From assembly GCA_003512825.1 (NCBI GenBank), contig DOOI01000218.1, forward strand, positions 9,571 through 19,458: a stretch of DNA of 9,888 nt. Direction: 5' to 3'. How positions within the stretch are numbered: the first letter of the stretch is position 1; every line of letters starts with the position of its first letter. Source of the stretch: Paracoccaceae bacterium (GTDB lineage: Bacteria; Pseudomonadota; Alphaproteobacteria; Rhodobacterales; Rhodobacteraceae). Shown here piece by piece: positions 6,102-9,888 of the stretch. The position numbers and the translations under genes are program-made. Under the pieces are notes generated by a model, which made no database searches, had not been told where the DNA came from, and saw only the letters and a list, made by a program, of their open reading frames with translations.

Positions 6102-6167
6102 TTTCGGCGCGTTCGCGGTGGCCCGCGCTGAAAGTCCTGCCCCCCTTCGGCCTTGCGCCGGGGCAGG
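6102..6167 (+). ncRNA. Two tandem hairpins after DUF1127, candidate 3'-UTR structure or small RNA
   Basis: Hairpin 1 pairs TTTCGGCGCG (6102-6111) with CGCGCTGAAA (6124-6133), ten pairs including one G-U, with a 12-base loop. Hairpin 2 pairs CCTGCCCC (6136-6143) with GGGGCAGG (6160-6167), eight perfect pairs. Two bases separate them. Neither is followed by a T-run, so a plain intrinsic terminator is not a good explanation. They may be the DUF1127 3' end or a processed small RNA; the latter is speculative. Confidence 0.35.
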
Positions 6168-6173
6168 GCGGGC

Positions 6174-6203
6174 TTGACAGCGCGCGGGGCAGCGGCCAAG
6201 CCT
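6174..6203 (+). promoter_or_regulatory. Possible trkH promoter
   Basis: A consensus -35, TTGACA, lies at 6174-6179. The best -10 at a plausible spacing is AAGCCT (6198-6203, 18-base spacer), which keeps only the A at position 2 and the T at position 6. If used, transcription would begin at about the ATG itself. Confidence 0.3.
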
Positions 6204-6211
6204 CTGCCACT

Positions 6212-7660
6212 ATGATCGACCTGCGCCCCACTGGATATGTCATTGGTCTTTTGATTGCTGCCCTTGGGTTTGCAATGGTGCCGCCTATGCTGGTGGACCT
6301 TGCCGAGGGGCGCGAAGAATGGCCGGTGTTTTTCGAGAGCGCAGTGCTCACACTCTTTGTGGGCAGCCTGACAGCGCTTGCCTGTCGTGACACCCGCAAC
6401 AATGGCCTCACGATCCAACAGGCCTTCATTCTCACAGTCGGCACATGGGCGATCTTGCCTTTGTTTGGGGCGCTTCCTTTCGTGATGGGCGCCACAGAGG
6501 CCCGGTTGGTCGATGCCTATTTCGAGGCGATGTCCGGCCTCACCACCACAGGGGCCACCGTTTTCAGCGAACTTGAAAGCCTGCCAAAGGGTCTGCTGCT
6601 GTGGCGTGGCATTTTGCAATGGTTGGGTGGCCTCGGGATCGTGATCGTCGCCATGCTGTTTTTGCCCATCATGCGGGTGGGGGGGATGCAATATTTCAAA
6701 AGCGAAGGGTTTGACACGCTGGGCAAGGTGATGCCGCGGGCGCTCGACATCTCGCAAGGTTTGCTCACAGTCTATGTCGCGCTGACGATGGCCGCGCTCG
6801 TGGTGTTCATGGCGCTTGGCATGTCAGGCTTTGACGCGACGGTCCATGCCTTTACCTCGGTTTCTACCGGGGGCTTTTCCACGTCGGATGCCTCTTTCGC
6901 GGGGTTTTCCCATAGCCTGCAATATGCGGGCGTCGTGTTTATGTTTCTCGGCTCCATCCCTTTCGTGCGCCTCATTCTGCTCGCGCAGGGTCATGCAGGC
7001 CCGCTGTGGCGCGACACCCAAGCGCGCACCTATTTCCGCTGGATTTGCTACGCTGTTGCGATTTCGGTCGTTTATCGCTCCTTCCAAGAGGGTGGGTTCA
7101 GCGAAGAGATTTTCCGCAACACGCTCTTTAATTCCGTCTCGATCATGTCCGGCACAGGCTATGGCGACGGGGATGTAATGGCGTGGGGCCATTTGCCCTT
7201 TGCGGTGCTGATCGTAATTGGCGCGATAGGCGGTTGCACGGGATCGACCGGGTGCTCGATCAAGGTTTTTCGATTCATGGTGATGATCGAGGCCCTCAAG
7301 ACCCAGCTCAAGCGCGTGCGAAGCCCGTCGATGATCACCACGCCGCGCCTCGATGGCCATGTCCTCGCCGAAGACGTGATCAGCTCGGTCATCGTGATGT
7401 TCACGGCCTTTGTTCTGGGCTTCGGCATTCTGGCTGTGATCTTGTCGCTGACGGGGCTGAATTTTATCGAGTCGCTGACGGCTGCTTGGACATCGATCTT
7501 TAATATCGGGCCTGCTTTTGGGCCGCGCGTGGCGCCCTCGGGCTCGCTGGAAAATTTCCCCGATGCTGCCAAATGGGCAATGTCTATCGGTATGCTTTTG
7601 GGCCGCCTTGAACTGATCTCGGTGCTGGTGCTCTTTCGGGCATCCTTCTGGCGCGGCTGA
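6212..7660 (+). CDS. trkH: TrkH-family potassium uptake membrane subunit
   Basis: A 482-residue inner-membrane protein of the TrkH/KtrB superfamily, the translocating subunit of a potassium uptake system that normally works with the cytosolic NAD/nucleotide-binding TrkA. The four pore loops are visible in order: LTTTGATVF (110-118), SVSTGGFST (216-224), IMSGTGYGDGD (311-321) and FNIGPAFGP (430-438). The family's GGCTGSTGCSIKVFR (340-354) is also present. The N-terminus MIDLRPTGYVIGLLI is that of full-length TrkH, so ATG 6212 is right even though no Shine-Dalgarno sequence precedes it. Length is normal. No trkA is nearby, so the partner must be encoded elsewhere. It ends about 100 bases from a convergent gene, with a GC-rich hairpin between. 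Confidence 0.96.
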   Translation: MIDLRPTGYVIGLLIAALGFAMVPPMLVDLAEGREEWPVFFESAVLTLFVGSLTALACRDTRNNGLTIQQAFILTVGTWAILPLFGALPFVMGATEARLVDAYFEAMSGLTTTGATVFSELESLPKGLLLWRGILQWLGGLGIVIVAMLFLPIMRVGGMQYFKSEGFDTLGKVMPRALDISQGLLTVYVALTMAALVVFMALGMSGFDATVHAFTSVSTGGFSTSDASFAGFSHSLQYAGVVFMFLGSIPFVRLILLAQGHAGPLWRDTQARTYFRWICYAVAISVVYRSFQEGGFSEEIFRNTLFNSVSIMSGTGYGDGDVMAWGHLPFAVLIVIGAIGGCTGSTGCSIKVFRFMVMIEALKTQLKRVRSPSMITTPRLDGHVLAEDVISSVIVMFTAFVLGFGILAVILSLTGLNFIESLTAAWTSIFNIGPAFGPRVAPSGSLENFPDAAKWAMSIGMLLGRLELISVLVLFRASFWRG

Positions 7661-7667
7661 GCGCGTC

Positions 7668-7722
7668 AGAACCCGCCAGAACTCGCCAGAGCATGACGAC
7701 CAAAGCATGACGACCAAAGCAT
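7668..7722. repeat. Short tandem repeats after trkH
   Basis: Two near-identical 10-base units (AGAACCCGCC 7668-7677, AGAACTCGCC 7678-7687) are followed by two exact 14-base units GCATGACGACCAAA (7691-7704 and 7705-7718) and a partial third (GCAT 7719-7722). They lie just beyond the trkH stop, in noncoding DNA. They look like replication-slippage duplications, and no function is evident. Confidence 0.75.
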
Positions 7723-7728
7723 AGGAAA

Positions 7729-7755
7729 GGCGGGGGGCGGCGCACCGCCCCCGCC
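7729..7755. terminator. GC-rich hairpin between convergent genes, likely bidirectional terminator
   Basis: GGCGGGGGGCGG (7729-7740) pairs with CCGCCCCCGCC (7745-7755) around a CGCA loop, eleven pairs with one bulged G. On the minus strand it is followed by TTTCC. There is no T-run on the plus strand. Its position between trkH and the convergent gene fits shared termination. Confidence 0.55.
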
Positions 7756-7758
7756 AGA

Positions 7759-9522
7759 TCATTCCGCCCAGCAGCTCACCAGAACTGTCATCGTTTCGCC
7801 TTTGCTGGTCAGATCCACTGCCGCCAATTGCTCCGTGTCACGAGACGCCCGCAAGGTAATGCCCGCCGGGGCCAGAACCTGCCCCAACGCCGCCCCTTCC
7901 AGCACATAGGCCACAGTGGCGGGCAATTGCCGCGCGCCTGTCGCAGGGGGCACCAAGAGGCCAATGACCGCACCCGCTCCATCCAAGACAGGCCCACCCG
8001 CATCTTCGGGCAAGGCATCAAGATCAAGCCGTGTGATCTCCTCCTCGCCGCCCAATCCGCGCACATCCGCCACCCGGCCAAAGGTGAGGGTGGAGCGATC
8101 TAATGCCGCGCCATAGGAATAGCCCGCTGCCGCGACTTCCGATTGCAACCGCGCCTCGCCCGCGGCCACTTCGGCCACGCCGCGCGGCGCCAAGGCCGTC
8201 AGCGGCTCCAACAGCGCCACACCCGAAGCGGCATCGGACAGCAATACCTTGGCCTCAACCTCGTCATCCAAGGTGATCCGTGCACAGCCTTCGACTGCAT
8301 CGCGCACGGTTGCAACCCGGCCCACCTCATCCACAAACACGCCCGAGCGCGTCAGCTTGGGCTTGCGGATCTTAAGCCCCGCCACCAGGTCCACCGACTG
8401 CCCCGAAGCACTCAGCATCGCCGGATCAATCGTGCCGGGCAGGCGGGTAAAGCTGGCCTGCATCTCCCCCAAAAGCCGCGTGCGCCTCTCTTCATCCCCC
8501 GCAGGCCAGATCAGCGTAAAGCCCTTGATCTCGCCATTTTGCAGCTTGGCTTCGGTGTGAGAAATGAAATCCTTGCCCTCGCCCACCAGATAGAACCCGC
8601 TGTTATCGCGTGACCGCGCCCCCTCGGGCGGGATAATCGATAGCGTCTGCAAGATGTCATAAAGCCCAAACAGCGTGGCCTGATCGCCTTCTTGGCTGAT
8701 CAAAAGCACCCGCGCCGGGATATCCCCAATGCTGTCATAATGGGCAAAGGGGGGTTCGTATTTGCTGAAGGCCACCAAGGCTTTCGGCATGGCCATCTCA
8801 ACACCTGCTGCTTCGTCGCGGACGATTTGCAAATCGAGCCCATCAAGAATTGCGTTATACGCCCCCACCAGCGCCGCGCGTTGTTTGGTTGTCATCACAC
8901 CGGTGACGGAATAGCCGTTCGCCGCTTGCCAATTGGCCATGGAAGACCGCGTGCCACGCCCAAAGGCACCATCAATGGCCCCGGTATAATGCCCGGCCCA
9001 TTTGAGCGCCACTTGCAGCGCCTCGCGCTCCTGACGGCTCAGCGCCGCCTCCGAGTTCCGCGCCTCGCGCTCGGTTTCGTCTTGCTCTGCCTCGGGCGGC
9101 GACAGGCTTTCGGGTGTTGCGACAGGGGCCACAGGCTCGGGCGTTGCCGCCGGAACCACGGGCTGCGATGTTACGGCCGGGGCAAGAGCCGCGCCCCCAA
9201 TCGGCCAGAACTGCTGACGATAGGTGCCAGGAAGCGCGACAAAACTGTCGCGTGGGATCGATCCTTCGGCGCGAAAGGCCCGTAGCACCTGTTCTGCGTC
9301 GATCCGGCGATACGGGCCCAAGGCCACCGCATACCAGCCGCCACCTATATCAAACCCGTTCACGTCATCGAGTTTCGCCGCGTAATTTCGTGCTGCCGTC
9401 TGCGCTTGCGCCAAAGTGGGCTGTGCCTCGATCTGGACGAAAACCACATCCTCGCTTTGCGCCCGGAGTGCGCCTGCCGCTATCACCAGCCAAACCGCAG
9501 CAATCGTAATCAAACGTTTCAT
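7759..9522 (-). CDS. Secreted SPOR-like/peptidoglycan-binding protein with a degenerate trypsin/HtrA-like domain
   Basis: A 587-residue exported protein. Residues 1-22 form a signal peptide (KR, then a hydrophobic core ending in ALRA-QS), which fixes the start at 9522 although the open frame extends to 9711. Residues 26-100 look like a SPOR domain (VFVQIEAQPT, then GWYAVALGPYRRIDAEQVLRAF). Residues 112-155 are a Pro/Ala/Glu-rich linker. Residues 163-220 fit a peptidoglycan-binding fold (LQVALKWAGHYTGAIDGAFG, then TRSSMANWQAANG). Residues 225-385 I do not recognise. Residues 392-525 follow the HtrA/trypsin pattern, but the catalytic His, Asp and Ser positions read D408 (or R407), G434 and A508 (EDAGGPV instead of GNSGGP). 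So it is probably not a protease but an envelope-binding protein. Two cysteines (C413, C584) could form a disulfide. It is divergent from glyQ and convergent with trkH. Confidence 0.85.
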   Translation of the reverse strand: MKRLITIAAVWLVIAAGALRAQSEDVVFVQIEAQPTLAQAQTAARNYAAKLDDVNGFDIGGGWYAVALGPYRRIDAEQVLRAFRAEGSIPRDSFVALPGTYRQQFWPIGGAALAPAVTSQPVVPAATPEPVAPVATPESLSPPEAEQDETEREARNSEAALSRQEREALQVALKWAGHYTGAIDGAFGRGTRSSMANWQAANGYSVTGVMTTKQRAALVGAYNAILDGLDLQIVRDEAAGVEMAMPKALVAFSKYEPPFAHYDSIGDIPARVLLISQEGDQATLFGLYDILQTLSIIPPEGARSRDNSGFYLVGEGKDFISHTEAKLQNGEIKGFTLIWPAGDEERRTRLLGEMQASFTRLPGTIDPAMLSASGQSVDLVAGLKIRKPKLTRSGVFVDEVGRVATVRDAVEGCARITLDDEVEAKVLLSDAASGVALLEPLTALAPRGVAEVAAGEARLQSEVAAAGYSYGAALDRSTLTFGRVADVRGLGGEEEITRLDLDALPEDAGGPVLDGAGAVIGLLVPPATGARQLPATVAYVLEGAALGQVLAPAGITLRASRDTEQLAAVDLTSKGETMTVLVSCWAE

Positions 9523-9776
9523 ATTGGAAATCCGCTCTTCCCTGCTTTTCCTAATTGTGGACGGTTCTAGCAAATCCTCCGGGAGGTGCATCCAAATTAT
9601 GCGTGTTCTAGGGCTTAGCAGGCCTTGCAGTTTCAGTTTCACGGTACATTTGCGGCTTGGGTTGGGGGAAAATAGCTGCAAAAAGGCCCGCCCCACGTTC
9701 CCCCCGCCCATTGACCGCAGGGGGGCCGGGCCGTAGGTAAGGCGCGCATCCCAAAAGCCCCGCGAGGACGCGTTAT
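9523..9776. other. 254-bp divergent intergenic region
   Basis: This should hold promoters for both the secreted protein (-) and glyQ (+). On the plus side TTGACC (9711-9716) is a good -35, but the matching -10 (TAGGTA, 9734-9739) is weak. On the minus side no clear pair stands out; a TTGGAT (reading 9596 to 9591) is the best -35 candidate. A small palindrome CCTCCGGGAGG and two copies of GTTCTAG are present. No gene is supported here. Confidence 0.5.
9764..9768 (+). promoter_or_regulatory. Ribosome binding site of glyQ
   Basis: GAGGA lies 8 bases before the ATG at 9777 and supports that start. Confidence 0.65.
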
Positions 9777-9888
9777 ATGACCGACACTGTGACCAAACCC
9801 CGTTCCTTTCAGGAAATCATCCTGAGGCTCCAGTCCTACTGGGCTTCCAAGGGCTGCGCGGTGCTGCAACCCTATGACATGGAAGTGG
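9777..9888 (+). CDS. glyQ: Glycyl-tRNA synthetase alpha subunit (3' end missing)
   Basis: Only the first 37 codons are in the window. The sequence [20 protein letters not shown] (10-29) followed by QPYDMEV is the typical start of the alpha subunit of the bacterial tetrameric glycyl-tRNA synthetase, where the family continues with GAGT. GlyQ carries the aminoacylation active site and works with GlyS (beta subunit), usually encoded just downstream, beyond this window. The start is supported by GAGGA at 8-base spacing and by the family's usual short N-terminus. Confidence 0.93.
   Translation, partial: MTDTVTKPRSFQEIILRLQSYWASKGCAVLQPYDMEV

Noticed and set aside
6824..7762. Long minus-strand open frame (312 codons) opposite trkH.
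   Set aside because: It is rich in Arg, His and Gln with no recognisable domain, and lies wholly antisense to the well-supported trkH. It is a GC-driven shadow.
9523..9711. N-terminal extension of the secreted protein back to 9711.
   Set aside because: It would bury the clear signal peptide starting at 9522 behind about 63 residues of unlikely sequence. This is the intergenic promoter region.
1..9888. A mobile element, defence system, CRISPR array or biosynthetic cluster.
   Set aside because: No transposase, integrase, terminal inverted repeats, toxin-antitoxin pair, repeat-spacer pattern or clustered accessory genes were seen. The content is conserved housekeeping and regulatory.

Overview
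This window looks like a chromosomal, largely housekeeping segment of an alphaproteobacterium, most probably a marine Rhodobacterales (Roseobacter-type) organism. The evidence is protein-family content and style: a DMT transporter followed by a YciB septation protein, a SAM-II riboswitch ahead of metZ, FolE2, a small DUF1127 protein, and a SPOR/peptidoglycan-binding protein divergent from glyQ. GC content is moderately high. I see no insertion sequence, phage gene, CRISPR array, tRNA or rRNA.

Layout. At the left edge are the C-terminal half of an EamA/DMT permease (+) and then yciB (+), ending at a hairpin plus T-run. Converging on it is a minus-strand pair, an alpha/beta hydrolase followed by a Nu-class (YfcG-like) glutathione transferase. 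Divergent from the hydrolase is metZ (+). Its leader carries a near-complete promoter, a SAM-II aptamer and an intrinsic terminator, which together form a transcriptional off-switch for methionine synthesis. Next comes folE2 (+), the GTP cyclohydrolase of folate synthesis, whose putative -10 element lies inside a 31-bp imperfect palindrome. Folate and methionine synthesis are linked through one-carbon metabolism, but the two genes appear to be controlled separately.

After a strong hairpin, a 298-bp gap contains a perfect CTGC-N3-GCAG palindrome, the motif reported for the PHB regulator PhaR. It precedes a DUF1127 small protein, which is followed by two back-to-back hairpins. Then come trkH (+, potassium uptake) and, convergent to it, a 587-residue secreted protein (-). 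That protein has SPOR-like and peptidoglycan-binding domains and a trypsin/HtrA-like C-terminal domain in which all three catalytic positions appear to be lost. Divergent from it, the start of glyQ (glycyl-tRNA synthetase alpha) runs off the right edge.

I did not find a convincing new multi-gene system. The most rewarding points are regulatory RNA and DNA signals (metZ leader, folE2 palindrome, PhaR-like box, tandem hairpins after DUF1127) and the apparent pseudoprotease.
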